Source of the DNA: Streptomyces pseudovenezuelae
GTDB lineage: Bacteria > Actinomycetota > Actinomycetes > Streptomycetales > Streptomycetaceae
Direction: 5' to 3'
Assembly (NCBI RefSeq): GCF_029892565.1
Contig: NZ_JARXVH010000002.1
Location: forward strand, 784,501 to 848,500
DNA length: 64,000 nucleotides
In this document: one piece after another, positions 32,634-40,894 of the stretch
Numbering within the stretch: the stretch's first letter is position 1
Layout: each line of letters starts with the position of its first letter
The notes under the pieces: model-generated
The model's database searches: none
What the model was told of the DNA's origin: nothing
The model's input: only the letters and a program-made list of their open reading frames with translations
Program-made: the position numbers and the translations under genes

Positions 32634-33398
32634 ATGGAACAACGCGCACGGCTGGTCGGGAAGGTCGGGCTGGTAACCGGCGGGGGCCAGGGCGTTGGAC
32701 GCGGCATCGCGCTCGCGTTGGCCGCCGAAGGCGCCGCCGTGGTCGTCACCGGTCGGACCGAGGACAAACTGAAGCACACGGCAGGGGTGATCTCCGAGCG
32801 CGGCGGTCGGGTACACCTTGTGGTCGGGGACGTGGGGGAGCGGGACGACGTCGACCGGATGGTGGCCGAGACGGTGCGGCGGTTCGGCGGCCTCGACGTG
32901 CTCGTCAACAACGCCCAGTCGTCGGTGCAGCGACGGCTGGAGAAGACGTCGTACGACGATGTCGAACTCACCTACCGCAGCGGGCCGTTGGCCGTCTTCC
33001 ACGCGATGCAGGCCGCCCTGCCCCACCTGAGGGAGAGCCGCGGCAGTGTCGTCAACCTCGGCTCCTCGGCCGCGGTGCAGGGTGAGGCGACCTTCGCGGC
33101 GTACGCCATGGCCAAGGAGGCGATCCGCGGCCTGAGCCGGGTCGCCGCACGGGAGTGGGGGCCGTACGGGATCCGTGTGAACGTCGTCTGTCCGGCAGCG
33201 CTCAGCCCGGCGGCGGAGGACTATCTGGCCGCGCATCCGCGCAAGGCGGAGGAACTGGCGCGGGAGATCCCGCTCGGCCGGCTCGGCGCCCCGGAGGCGG
33301 ACATCGGCCGGGCGGTGGCCGCGCTGGTGAGCGACGACATGGCCTATCTGACGGGCGCGACGCTCATGTTGGAGGGCGGCCGGACCCTGATCGGGTGA
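32634..33398 (+). CDS. SDR-family oxidoreductase
   Basis: This short-chain dehydrogenase has 254 residues. TGGGQGVGRGIALAL is the nucleotide loop and NNAQSSVQ replaces the more usual NNAG. In the catalytic segment the Tyr-x3-Lys pair reads YAMAKEA. ATG 32634 has AGGAGAG upstream. A 154-base gap separates it from the SnoaL gene; it contains small hairpin-forming repeats but none of the AT-rich elements, so it may still be read from upstream. It converges on the CoA-transferase with a 5-base gap. Confidence 0.85.
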   Translation: MEQRARLVGKVGLVTGGGQGVGRGIALALAAEGAAVVVTGRTEDKLKHTAGVISERGGRVHLVVGDVGERDDVDRMVAETVRRFGGLDVLVNNAQSSVQRRLEKTSYDDVELTYRSGPLAVFHAMQAALPHLRESRGSVVNLGSSAAVQGEATFAAYAMAKEAIRGLSRVAAREWGPYGIRVNVVCPAALSPAAEDYLAAHPRKAEELAREIPLGRLGAPEADIGRAVAALVSDDMAYLTGATLMLEGGRTLIG

Positions 33399-33403
33399 CG
33401 TCG

Positions 33404-34600
33404 CTACACGACGCCCCGCGCGCGCAGTCCGTCGAGCTGATCCTCCGTCACTCCGGCCAGCCTGCCCAGGACTTCGGCCGTGTGCTCGCCCAGCGCGGGC
33501 GGCGGGGCGTAACTCCCGACCGGGGTGGCCGAGAGCCGGATGGGGTTGGCGAGTAGCGGCAGGCGGCCCGACTCCGGGTCCTCGGTCTCGGCCAGCATCT
33601 CCCGGTGCCGGATCTGGGGGTCGGCGAAGACTTCGGGCATCTCGTTGAACGGGCCTGCCGGTACGTCGTGTTGGTCGAGCAGGGCCAGCCACTCGTCACG
33701 GGTCCGGGTCCGCATGATGTCTTCGAGCACCGGCAGGATCTCCTCTCGGTGGGTGATCCGGGCGGAGGTCGTGGCGAACCGCGGATCCTGGAGCAGGTCG
33801 GTGCGGTCGGCCGCCGCGCAGAACGCGGCGAACTGCTTGTCGTTCCCGGCGACGAGGAAGAGCGGTTTGTCCGCGCACTGGAAGGCCTGGGAGGGGATTC
33901 CGCCGTAGCCGCCGTTGCCGCGCCGCCGCGGAACCTCGCCGGAGACCAGGTAGTTCATCGCGAAGTGCGACAGCGAGGCCAGTCCGCAGTCCAGCAGGGA
34001 GAGGTCGACGAACTGGCCCTCGCCGGTGGCGTCCCGGTGCCGCAGCGCCGCCAGGACGGCCGTGGCGGCGTACAGGCCGGTGAGGATGTCGACCATGCTG
34101 ACGCCGACCTTCATCGGCTCGTCGGGGTGGCCGGAGACGCTCATCATGCCGGACATGGCCTGGAAGATGCCGTCGTAACCGGGGCGCCGGGCGTACGGAC
34201 CGGTCTGGCCGAAGCCGGTGACCGACAGGTAGACCAGGCGCGGGTTGAGCGCCAGCAGGCTCGTGTGGTCGAGGCCGTACTTCGCCAGCGTTCCGGCGCG
34301 GAAGTTCTCGACCAGGACGTCCGAGCGGGCCGCGAGGGCGCGGATCAGCTCCTGTCCCTCGGTGGTCGCGTGGTTGACGGTGACGGACCGCTTGTTGCGG
34401 TTGCAGGAGAGGTAGAAGGCGGCGGCGTCCGTCCCGGGGGCGAAGGGCGGGCCGTAGGTCCGTGAGTCGTCGCCGGTGCCGGGCCGCTCGACCTTGATGA
34501 CCTCGGCGCCGAGGTCGCCCAGCATCTGGGTGGCCAGAGGTGCCGCGAGTATGCGGGACAGGTCGAGGACGCGGATCCCGGCCAGGGCGGTCGACGGCAT
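33404..34600 (-). CDS. Family III CoA-transferase (CaiB/BaiF type)
   Basis: This family III CoA-transferase has 398 residues. VLDLSRILAAPLATQMLGDLGAEVIKVE, CNRNKRSVTVN, DVLVENFRAGTLAKYGL and PGYDGIFQAMSGMMSVSG are all visible, the last containing the catalytic Asp position. It should activate an acid by CoA transfer. The frame extends upstream to 34858, but ATG 34600 has AGGGAG 6 bases upstream and starts the conserved domain. It is transcribed alone from the AT-rich region at 34627-34652. Confidence 0.92.
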   Translation of the reverse strand: MPSTALAGIRVLDLSRILAAPLATQMLGDLGAEVIKVERPGTGDDSRTYGPPFAPGTDAAAFYLSCNRNKRSVTVNHATTEGQELIRALAARSDVLVENFRAGTLAKYGLDHTSLLALNPRLVYLSVTGFGQTGPYARRPGYDGIFQAMSGMMSVSGHPDEPMKVGVSMVDILTGLYAATAVLAALRHRDATGEGQFVDLSLLDCGLASLSHFAMNYLVSGEVPRRRGNGGYGGIPSQAFQCADKPLFLVAGNDKQFAAFCAAADRTDLLQDPRFATTSARITHREEILPVLEDIMRTRTRDEWLALLDQHDVPAGPFNEMPEVFADPQIRHREMLAETEDPESGRLPLLANPIRLSATPVGSYAPPPALGEHTAEVLGRLAGVTEDQLDGLRARGVV

Positions 34601-34626
34601 CGAGGTCTCCCTCTGTTCACAGACAG

Positions 34627-34712
34627 CGAATGAGTTATATAAATAATACATCTGGCGCCCCGACTGTTCCCTGTGTGATTGCTCAACTATCCAATTCATG
34701 TAACTATATGGA
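34627..34712. promoter_or_regulatory. Divergent promoter region with two AT-rich elements
   Basis: The 145-base gap between the divergent CoA-transferase (34600 minus) and thioesterase (34746 plus) genes has two AT-rich islands. One is GAATGAGTTATATAAATAATAC at 34628-34649. The other is centred on TGTAACTATATGG at 34699-34711. Each lies at promoter distance from one of the two genes. The words resemble the elements at 26763 and 24107. Confidence 0.55.
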
Positions 34713-34745
34713 TCGGCTGACCGGCCGAGACCGGAGGGCGTGCGG

Positions 34746-35255
34746 ATGACCGTCGCGGCGAGAACCCTCACCGACCAGGAACAGCGTGAACGCCGCGAGT
34801 GGTTCCGGGTCCGCTGGGAGCGCGGCGTCGCGTTCAACCGCCTCTGTCGTCTGCGCATGGTCCGCTGGGACCCCGACGGCGTCGAGGTCGTCCTTCCCTA
34901 CGCCGAGCAGCTCACCGCCCACGAAGGCGTCTTCCACGGTGGAGTGCTCTCCGCGCTCATCGACACCGCGGGCGCGGGTGCTGTGATCGCCGGGCACGAC
35001 TTCCAGAAGGGCAGCCGGCTCAGCACCGTCTCGATGTCGGTGCAGTACCTCGCACCCGCCCGGGGCCAGGAGGCCGTCGCCTACGCGCGCTGCGTCCGAC
35101 GGGGCCGCAGGCTGCACTTCGCCGACGTCGACGTGATGACCGACGGGGTCGTCTGCGCCCGGGGGCAGGTCGTGGTGACCATCTCGGGGGAGCGCCCGGG
35201 CGTCGGCGAACCCATCCGATCCAGCGACCCCATCGAACCGCTGACCGAGGAGTGA
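34746..35255 (+). CDS. Hot-dog thioesterase (PaaI/4HBT family)
   Basis: This hot-dog protein of 169 residues has the PaaI-type segment AHEGVFHGGVLSALIDTAGAGAV, whose HGG and acidic residue form the thioesterase site. It should hydrolyse an acyl-CoA, perhaps to recover CoA from dead-end intermediates. GTG 34740 abuts the GGAGGGC, so ATG 34746, with 6-base spacing, was chosen. It heads a six-gene operon ending at 39565. Confidence 0.87.
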   Translation: MTVAARTLTDQEQRERREWFRVRWERGVAFNRLCRLRMVRWDPDGVEVVLPYAEQLTAHEGVFHGGVLSALIDTAGAGAVIAGHDFQKGSRLSTVSMSVQYLAPARGQEAVAYARCVRRGRRLHFADVDVMTDGVVCARGQVVVTISGERPGVGEPIRSSDPIEPLTEE

Positions 35256-35259
35256 CGCG

Positions 35260-36105
35260 ATGCCGGACGAACCCGACCGGGACCTGGTGCTGTACGAGGT
35301 CGACGAGGACGGCGTCGCCACCGTCAGCCTCAACCGGCCCGAGCGCAAGAACGCGTGGAGCATCCCCATGGAGCGCCGCTTCTTCGCCCTCCTGGACGAG
35401 GCCGCCGCCGACCCCGCCGTCCGCGTCGTGATCGTCACCGGCGCCGGCCGGGCGTTCTGCCCGGGCATGGACGTCCAGCGGCTGGAGCAGAACGCGCAGC
35501 CGGGCCAGTCCCTCAACCTCCAGGCCCGCGTGCCCATGTACAGCAGGCGGAACATGCCCAAGCCGCTCATCGCGGCCGTCAACGGCGCCTGCGCGGGCAT
35601 CGGACTGGTCCAGGCGCTGATCTGCGACGTACGCTTCGCCGCCCGTGGCGCACGCTTCACCACCGCCTTCACCCGCCGCGGGCTCGCCGGCGAGTACAAC
35701 CTCCCCTACGTGCTGCCGCGCGTCGTCGGACTGGAGAACGCCCTCGACCTCCTCCTGTCCGGCCGGGTCTTCGACGCCGACGAGGCGAAGGAACTCGGCC
35801 TCGTCAGTCGTGTCGTGGAGCCGGAAGACCTGCTCGGCGCGGCCCGCGCCTACGCCCGCGACATCGCCCGCAACTGTTCACCGCGCGCCATGGCCGTCGT
35901 ACGCCACCAGGTGTACGGCGACCTCGACCGGCCCTTCACCGACGCGCTCGCCCGCTCCTACTCCGCCATGGAGTTCTTCGCGGGCTCGCCGGACTTCCGC
36001 GAAGGGGTCGCCAGCTTCGTGGAGAAACGGGAGCCCAAGTTCGAGGCACTGCCCCCGGACTTCGACCCGGACGAGGCCACCCGCGACGCGTTCCTGCCGT
36101 ACTGA
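35260..36105 (+). CDS. Enoyl-CoA hydratase/isomerase (crotonase family)
   Basis: This crotonase has 281 residues. GRAFCPGMDVQRL and NGACAGIGLVQALICDVRFA form the oxyanion hole, and TRRGLAGEYNLPYVLPRVVG carries a Glu in the second catalytic segment. FCPGMD and CAGIG are shared with the copy at 41867-42694, to which it is probably most closely related. It starts 4 bases after the thioesterase stop. The conserved C-terminal FFAGSPDFREGVASFVEKREP is typical of the family. Confidence 0.9.
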   Translation: MPDEPDRDLVLYEVDEDGVATVSLNRPERKNAWSIPMERRFFALLDEAAADPAVRVVIVTGAGRAFCPGMDVQRLEQNAQPGQSLNLQARVPMYSRRNMPKPLIAAVNGACAGIGLVQALICDVRFAARGARFTTAFTRRGLAGEYNLPYVLPRVVGLENALDLLLSGRVFDADEAKELGLVSRVVEPEDLLGAARAYARDIARNCSPRAMAVVRHQVYGDLDRPFTDALARSYSAMEFFAGSPDFREGVASFVEKREPKFEALPPDFDPDEATRDAFLPY

Positions 36106-36120
36106 CCGAGGAGAAGGAAG

Positions 36121-36573
36121 ATGACAGGGCAGCCGTTCCCCGTCGAGGCCGGGCACATCCTGATGTTCGCCCGGGCCATCGGAGACGAGAACCCGGCGTA
36201 TCTCGGCGAGAGCGCGCTCGCGCCGCCCACCTTCACCATGGCGAGCGCCCACCACGACCCGGACTACCGGCTGCGGCCCAAGCCGGGCGAGGACTGGTTC
36301 GGGTCCGGCGCAGGGCCCGGTGCGATGCCCGAGGGCGGTGGCGGCCTGCACGCCGAGCAGCACTTCGAGTACCACCGGCCGGTGAGCGCCGGGGAAACCC
36401 TGTACGCCACCACCGTCGCCGGACACAACTGGGAGAAGCAGGGCCGCACCGGCCGGCTGCTGTTCAGCGAGCGCATCACCGAGTACCGGGACGCCGACGG
36501 CGAACCGGTCGTCAGCGCCCGCACCGTGGCCGTCGTGCCCGAAGGCCCCGCAACCCGGAAGGACGCCCGATGA
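36121..36573 (+). CDS. MaoC N-terminal-type hot-dog protein (dehydratase subunit)
   Basis: This hot-dog protein of 150 residues resembles the N-terminal dehydratase domain of FAS1/MaoC-type hydratases (HtdX or HadA-like). FARAIGDENPAYL is the FAS1_DH-like opening, and HAEQHFEYHRPVSAGETL follows. It lacks the full Asp-His hydratase pair, which the next gene has. The two are coupled by an ATGA overlap and probably form a heteromeric enoyl-CoA hydratase, as ChsH1-ChsH2 and HadA-HadB do. Confidence 0.85.
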   Translation: MTGQPFPVEAGHILMFARAIGDENPAYLGESALAPPTFTMASAHHDPDYRLRPKPGEDWFGSGAGPGAMPEGGGGLHAEQHFEYHRPVSAGETLYATTVAGHNWEKQGRTGRLLFSERITEYRDADGEPVVSARTVAVVPEGPATRKDAR

Positions 36574-36992
36574 CCCTGAGCGTCGACGACGTGAAGGTCG
36601 GCGAGACCCGCGAGAGCGTGCTGATCGACGACCTCAAGCGCACGCGGATCGTCCAATACGCGGGCGCGTCCGGCGACTTCAACCCGCTGCACACCGACGA
36701 GAGGTTCGCCACCGAGGTCGCGGGCTACCCCGGCGTCTTCGCCCACGGGATGCTCACGATGGGCATGACGGGACGGGTCCTGACCGACTGGGTCGGCATC
36801 GAGTCGCTGCTGACCTTCGGTGTGCGCTTCAAGGCCCAGGTGTGGCCCGGTGACACCCTGACCGCCACGGCGACCGTCGAGTCGGTCGAGGACACGCAGG
36901 CCGGTCCGGTGGCCCACCTCTCCCTGCGTACCGTCACCCAGGACGGCGCCGAGGTGGTCACCGGCACCGCGACGGCCCGCCTGGAGCCCTGA
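36570..36992 (+). CDS. MaoC-type (R)-enoyl-CoA hydratase subunit
   Basis: This MaoC protein of 140 residues carries the hydratase-2 motif GDFNPLHTDERFA (about 34-46) with the catalytic Asp and His, followed by PGVFAHGMLTMG. It should be the catalytic half of a hydratase with the overlapping upstream hot-dog protein. It is followed after 4 bases by an acyl-CoA ligase. Confidence in the family is high; the substrate is unknown. Confidence 0.9.
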   Translation: MTLSVDDVKVGETRESVLIDDLKRTRIVQYAGASGDFNPLHTDERFATEVAGYPGVFAHGMLTMGMTGRVLTDWVGIESLLTFGVRFKAQVWPGDTLTATATVESVEDTQAGPVAHLSLRTVTQDGAEVVTGTATARLEP

Positions 36993-36996
36993 ACAG

Positions 36997-38448
36997 GTGG
37001 GCGGCGAGCAGGAGTTCACCTGGACGGCGACGGTGGCCGCCGCCTACGACAACTCCCGTCCCGCCGTCCGGTTCGGGGACCTCACCTGGACCGGACGCGA
37101 ACTCCTCGACCGGGCGGCCGGCGCCGCCGACTGGCTGGACACCCTCGGCCTCGACCCCGACGCCCCGGTACCCGCCCTGGCCGCCACCTCGGCCGACGCC
37201 CTCGCGCTGGTGATCGGCGGCGCCGGGTCCGGCCACCCGCTCGCCCCGCTCGGCGTCCGCATGACGCCGTACGAGATCGCAGCCGTGGTCGAGACGTCCG
37301 GGGCCCAACTGCTTGTCGCGCAACCCGAGTTCGCCGAGCTGGGTGAACAGGTCGCCCAACTGTCCGGCCGCCGCGCCGTCGTCGTCCCCGAACTGCGCCC
37401 GAGCGTAAGGACGTTGACCGCCGAGCCGGACGACCTCGCCGCTGTCCTGCACACCTCGGGCACAACAGGCCTCCCCAAACCCGTCCGCATGACCCAGCGC
37501 CGCCTGGCCGCCCGCGCACGCGTCAACGGCCGCCTCTGCGCACTCGATCCGGACAGTTTCTACGGTGGCAGCGCCCCCTTCCACCACATCGCAGGCCTCG
37601 GCAACATCGCCGTCGCCCTCGCCGCCGGGGCACTGATCACCGGGCTGCCCCGCTTCACCGTCGAGGGCTGGGCCCTGCTGCGCGAACTCGGCACCACCCA
37701 CACCAGCATGGTCCCGGCGATGCTGGAGACCCTGCTCGCGGCCGGCCAGGCACACCACGAAACGCTGCGCACCCTCCAGTACGGCGGCGCGCCCGTCCGC
37801 CCCGGCACCCTGCGGCGGACATACGAGGCGATGCCCGGCGTCCGCATGCTCAACATGTTCGGCCAGACCGAGGGCTCACCCATCAGCGTGCTCACCCCCG
37901 ACGACCACCGGGAGGCGGTCGCCGGACGCACCGAACTGCTGCGGTCCGTGGGACGGCCCGCCCCCGGGGTCGAGTTGCGGGTGGGGGAGGCCGGAGCGGA
38001 CGGCATCGGCGAGATCCACGCCCGCGCCGACCACTTCTTCCGGATCGACGCCGAAGGCTGGCTGCACAGCGGTGACTTGGGCCGAGTGGCGCCGGACGGC
38101 TACCTCTATCTCTACGGCCGCGGCACCGACATGATCATCCGGGGCGGCGAGAACGTCCACCCGCTGGAGGTCGAGACCGTCCTGGCCGCGCACCCCGGCG
38201 TCGCGGACGTGGCGGTGACGGGCGCACCCGACGAACGGCTCGGCCAGACCGTCGTCGCCTTCGTCGTACCGGCCGACCCCGACGCGCCACCGGAACCGGC
38301 GTCACTCAGGTCGCACGTCCGCGCCCGGCTGTCCGGATTCAAGGTCCCCGTCCGCTGGTGGTTCGTGGCCGACCTGCCGCGCAACGCCAACGGCAAGGTC
38401 GTACGGCGTCGGCTGCGCGAGCCCGGCCAAGGAGAAGCCCATGACTGA
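36997..38448 (+). CDS. Acyl-CoA synthetase (AMP-forming)
   Basis: This adenylate-forming ligase of 483 residues starts at GTG 36997. It has HTSGTTGLPKPVRMTQ at about 152-167, NMFGQTEGSP, the SGDLGR hinge, RGTDMIIRGGENVHPLEVE and the final Lys in LPRNANGKVVRR. All key motifs are intact, unlike the FadD-like copy at 17215. It should activate an acid released by the thioesterase or imported by the cell. It overlaps the next gene by 8 bases. Confidence 0.92.
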   Translation: MGGEQEFTWTATVAAAYDNSRPAVRFGDLTWTGRELLDRAAGAADWLDTLGLDPDAPVPALAATSADALALVIGGAGSGHPLAPLGVRMTPYEIAAVVETSGAQLLVAQPEFAELGEQVAQLSGRRAVVVPELRPSVRTLTAEPDDLAAVLHTSGTTGLPKPVRMTQRRLAARARVNGRLCALDPDSFYGGSAPFHHIAGLGNIAVALAAGALITGLPRFTVEGWALLRELGTTHTSMVPAMLETLLAAGQAHHETLRTLQYGGAPVRPGTLRRTYEAMPGVRMLNMFGQTEGSPISVLTPDDHREAVAGRTELLRSVGRPAPGVELRVGEAGADGIGEIHARADHFFRIDAEGWLHSGDLGRVAPDGYLYLYGRGTDMIIRGGENVHPLEVETVLAAHPGVADVAVTGAPDERLGQTVVAFVVPADPDAPPEPASLRSHVRARLSGFKVPVRWWFVADLPRNANGKVVRRRLREPGQGEAHD

Positions 38449-39565
38449 CCACTCCGTCGTCGACCCGGAGAGAGTGGGCGTGGACCCGCACCGGCTGGAC
38501 GTCCTGCTGCGCCGCATCCGCCTGGAGGTCGAGCACGGACCCCTGCCGTCCGCGCAGGTCGCCGTCGCCCGCGGCGGTCGCCTGGTGGCGTTCGAGACCT
38601 GGGGGGACGCCGGCCCGCACACCCGATACGTCCTGCAGTCCGTCGGCCGGTCGATCGTCGCTGGCGTCGTGTGGAAGCTGCTCGGCGAGGGACTTCTGCA
38701 CCTGGACGAGCAAGTCGCCTCGATCATCCCGGAGTTCGCGCCGAACGGGAAGGAGACGGTGACCGTCGAGCAGGTGCTCACGCACACCGCCGGCTTCCCC
38801 TTCGCGCCGCTCGGGTATCCGAAGATGCTGGACCGCGAGCAGCGGCTCGCCGCTTTCGGGCGCTGGCGGCTCGACACCCCGCCGGGCAGCCGCTTCCAGT
38901 TCCACCTCACCGCCGCGGCCTGGCTGATCGCCGAGTTCGTCGAGCGGCGTACGGGACTGCCGTTCGCCGACTACCTCCATGAGCGGATCGCCCGCCCGCT
39001 GGGTCTCTCCTCGATCGAACTCGGCGTACCGGTCGAGCGGCAACCCGGCACCCTCGCCCCGATGACCGCAACCGACCGCACCGACGACACCCAGGAACCC
39101 GACCCCTGGGGACCGTGGTACCTCTCCGACCCCCGCGTCCTGGCGGCCGGCGAGCCCAGCCACGCCCTGGTCGCCACCGCCGCCGATGTCGCCCTGTACT
39201 TCCAGGCACTGGAGCACTCGGGTCTGTGGAAGCCGGAAGCGGTGGCGGACGGCACCCGGATCCGGTTGACCCAGCTCCCGCACGGGGAGCAGATCTACGG
39301 GGGCGGCGGCAACCGGCGGACCAGCATGGGCCTGTTCGTCACCGTGGCGGGGCCGGACGCGGGCAGCGGGCTGCCCTCCACCGGCTCTTCGTCGCTCTTC
39401 GGCAGCGCGGGAGCCGCGTATCAACTCGGCTTCATGGACCCGGAGTCGGGCCTGTCCTTCGCCTGCCTGAGCAACGGCTATCCGCTCGCCGGCTACGACC
39501 ACTCCCGGCGCGGCACTGCGCTGCTCACCAACATCGCGAATCTGGCGGCGGACCTGGTCCGATGA
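38441..39565 (+). CDS. Beta-lactamase/serine-hydrolase-fold protein with altered SxxK motif
   Basis: This protein of 374 residues has the class C beta-lactamase/esterase fold: VEQVLTHTAGF, FVERRTGLPFADYLHERIARPLGL and a C-terminal FGSAGAAYQLGFMDPESGLSFACLSNGYP. The nucleophile motif SxxK is SVGR (Ser67, Arg70), and the usual YxN region reads FQFHLTAAAW. Hydrolase activity is therefore uncertain; esterase or lactonase-like action on a pathway intermediate, or a non-catalytic role, are both open. It ends the operon that starts at 34746. Confidence 0.82.
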   Translation: MTDHSVVDPERVGVDPHRLDVLLRRIRLEVEHGPLPSAQVAVARGGRLVAFETWGDAGPHTRYVLQSVGRSIVAGVVWKLLGEGLLHLDEQVASIIPEFAPNGKETVTVEQVLTHTAGFPFAPLGYPKMLDREQRLAAFGRWRLDTPPGSRFQFHLTAAAWLIAEFVERRTGLPFADYLHERIARPLGLSSIELGVPVERQPGTLAPMTATDRTDDTQEPDPWGPWYLSDPRVLAAGEPSHALVATAADVALYFQALEHSGLWKPEAVADGTRIRLTQLPHGEQIYGGGGNRRTSMGLFVTVAGPDAGSGLPSTGSSSLFGSAGAAYQLGFMDPESGLSFACLSNGYPLAGYDHSRRGTALLTNIANLAADLVR

Positions 39566-39570
39566 CCGGG

Positions 39571-39624
39571 TCCGCCGCCAGGCGGAGGTGTTCGACGCTC
39601 AGCGGCTGATCAGCTGCTGAGCGT
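39571..39624. terminator. Candidate bidirectional terminator hairpins between convergent genes
   Basis: TCCGCC-GCCA-GGCGGA at 39571-39586 is a perfect hairpin just after the beta-lactamase-like stop. A second one with 9-base arms, ACGCTCAGC (39595-39603) and GCTGAGCGT (39616-39624), overlaps the end of the convergent amidohydrolase gene. Either could end transcription from one side. Confidence 0.5.
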
Positions 39625-40780
39625 TGTTGTACATGATGTCGTCCTGCACCGACTCGTCGAGCTCCGTGAGGAGCTTGCGGTAGTCGGCCGGATTGGCGAT
39701 GCCCTCCGCGTGCGGGAAGTCCGAGCCCATCACGATCGACTCGTGGTAGCCGAGGCGCTTGACCAGGCTCGGGATGTCGTCCTCCGGGTAGGGCACCACA
39801 CGGATGTGCTTGCGGAACACCTGGCTGGGGCGCTCCGCCAACTGGCCGCCGATCCAGGGGCCGTTGCGGCCCATGCCGCGGCTCTTGTCCATGTGCCGGA
39901 CGAAATGGGGCACCCACTCGGCGCCGAACTCGGAGACCAGGACGTTGATGTCGGGGAAGCGCTCGAAGAGGTTGTCGAAGATCAGCGCGGAGAGCGTCTC
40001 CTCGATGGGGCGCTGGCCGTAGGTGTTCATCCACTGCCACGCGGACATCCGGAAGTGGATCGGGCTCGCGTCGTGGCCCCAGGCCGGGGCGACGTTCGAG
40101 TTGTAGTAGAACTCGCTGATGTGGTAACAGACGCTGGCCTTGGCCTCGTTCACCAGTTTCCAGAACGGGTCGAAGTACGGGTCGCCCGGCGAGCGCCCGT
40201 ACTGCGGCCCGGTCGGCAGCATGATGAACCGGGCGCCCCGCTCCAGGACGTACTCCAGTTCCCTGACCGCGCTGTCCAGGTCGCGCAGGGACAACAGTGC
40301 GGGGGAGTAGATGCGGTCCTGGTGGTTGAAGCCCCACACCTCGTTCATATAGCGGTTGAACGAGTGGTAGTTGGCGTAGAGCGGCTCGACGCCCTGCACG
40401 TACTCCTCGGCGACCAGTGCCCAGCCGCCCGGGTAGATAATCGTCTGGTCCAGGCCCTGCTCGTCCATGACGCGCAGCCGGGCCTCGCGGTTCTGGTACG
40501 ACTCGTGCATCGGCTCGAACTGGTACGTCTCGTCGGGGTTGCCCGAGGCCATCGCCTTGAGCATCTCCTTGAGTGAGCCGGGCCGGTACACCTGCCCGAA
40601 CTCCGGCTCCAGGCAGACCACGATCCGGTCCCCGGCGAGGATGACCTCGCGGCCGTCCGGGAGTGTCACCGGGGCCACTGCCTGGCCGAGGAACTCCTTC
40701 GGGAGGTAGCGGGTGAAGGAGTCCCGTTCCTCGTACATGTGCTGGTCGCAGTCGAAGATGCGCTTGCGCTGTTCGGCCAT
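39599..40780 (-). CDS. Amidohydrolase family (ACMSD-like) metal-dependent hydrolase
   Basis: This protein of 393 residues belongs to the amidohydrolase_2 group, which includes decarboxylases and C-C hydrolases. Metal ligands are visible as DCDQHMYE near the N-terminus (about 10-17), CYHISE in the middle and GSDFPHAEG near the C-terminus. The long insert with YPGGWALVAEEYVQGVEPLYANYHSFNRYMNEVWG is typical of the actinobacterial members found in steroid and aromatic catabolic clusters. It is transcribed alone from the element at 40806-40838. Ring-cleavage-product hydrolysis or decarboxylation are possible roles. Confidence 0.88.
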   Translation of the reverse strand: MAEQRKRIFDCDQHMYEERDSFTRYLPKEFLGQAVAPVTLPDGREVILAGDRIVVCLEPEFGQVYRPGSLKEMLKAMASGNPDETYQFEPMHESYQNREARLRVMDEQGLDQTIIYPGGWALVAEEYVQGVEPLYANYHSFNRYMNEVWGFNHQDRIYSPALLSLRDLDSAVRELEYVLERGARFIMLPTGPQYGRSPGDPYFDPFWKLVNEAKASVCYHISEFYYNSNVAPAWGHDASPIHFRMSAWQWMNTYGQRPIEETLSALIFDNLFERFPDINVLVSEFGAEWVPHFVRHMDKSRGMGRNGPWIGGQLAERPSQVFRKHIRVVPYPEDDIPSLVKRLGYHESIVMGSDFPHAEGIANPADYRKLLTELDESVQDDIMYNNAQQLISR

Positions 40781-40803
40781 GGCCGTCGCCTCCGGACCCC
40801 AGA

Positions 40804-40840
40804 TCTATTCAGTACGCCTCCTATAATTATCTAACTGTTT
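40804..40840. promoter_or_regulatory. Operator: TATTCAGT-N7-CTATAATTATCTAACTGT
   Basis: TATTCAGT at 40806-40813 and CTATAATTATCTAACTGT at 40821-40838 match the element at 29546-29578 base for base and in spacing. It lies 26 bases upstream of the amidohydrolase ATG at 40780. It also lies just after the end of the GntR regulator gene. Confidence 0.7.
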
Positions 40841-40894
40841 CGGAGGCGCAAGGGGTGAGGGTGAGAACGGCTCGACGATGCTCGATCCGCCCGG

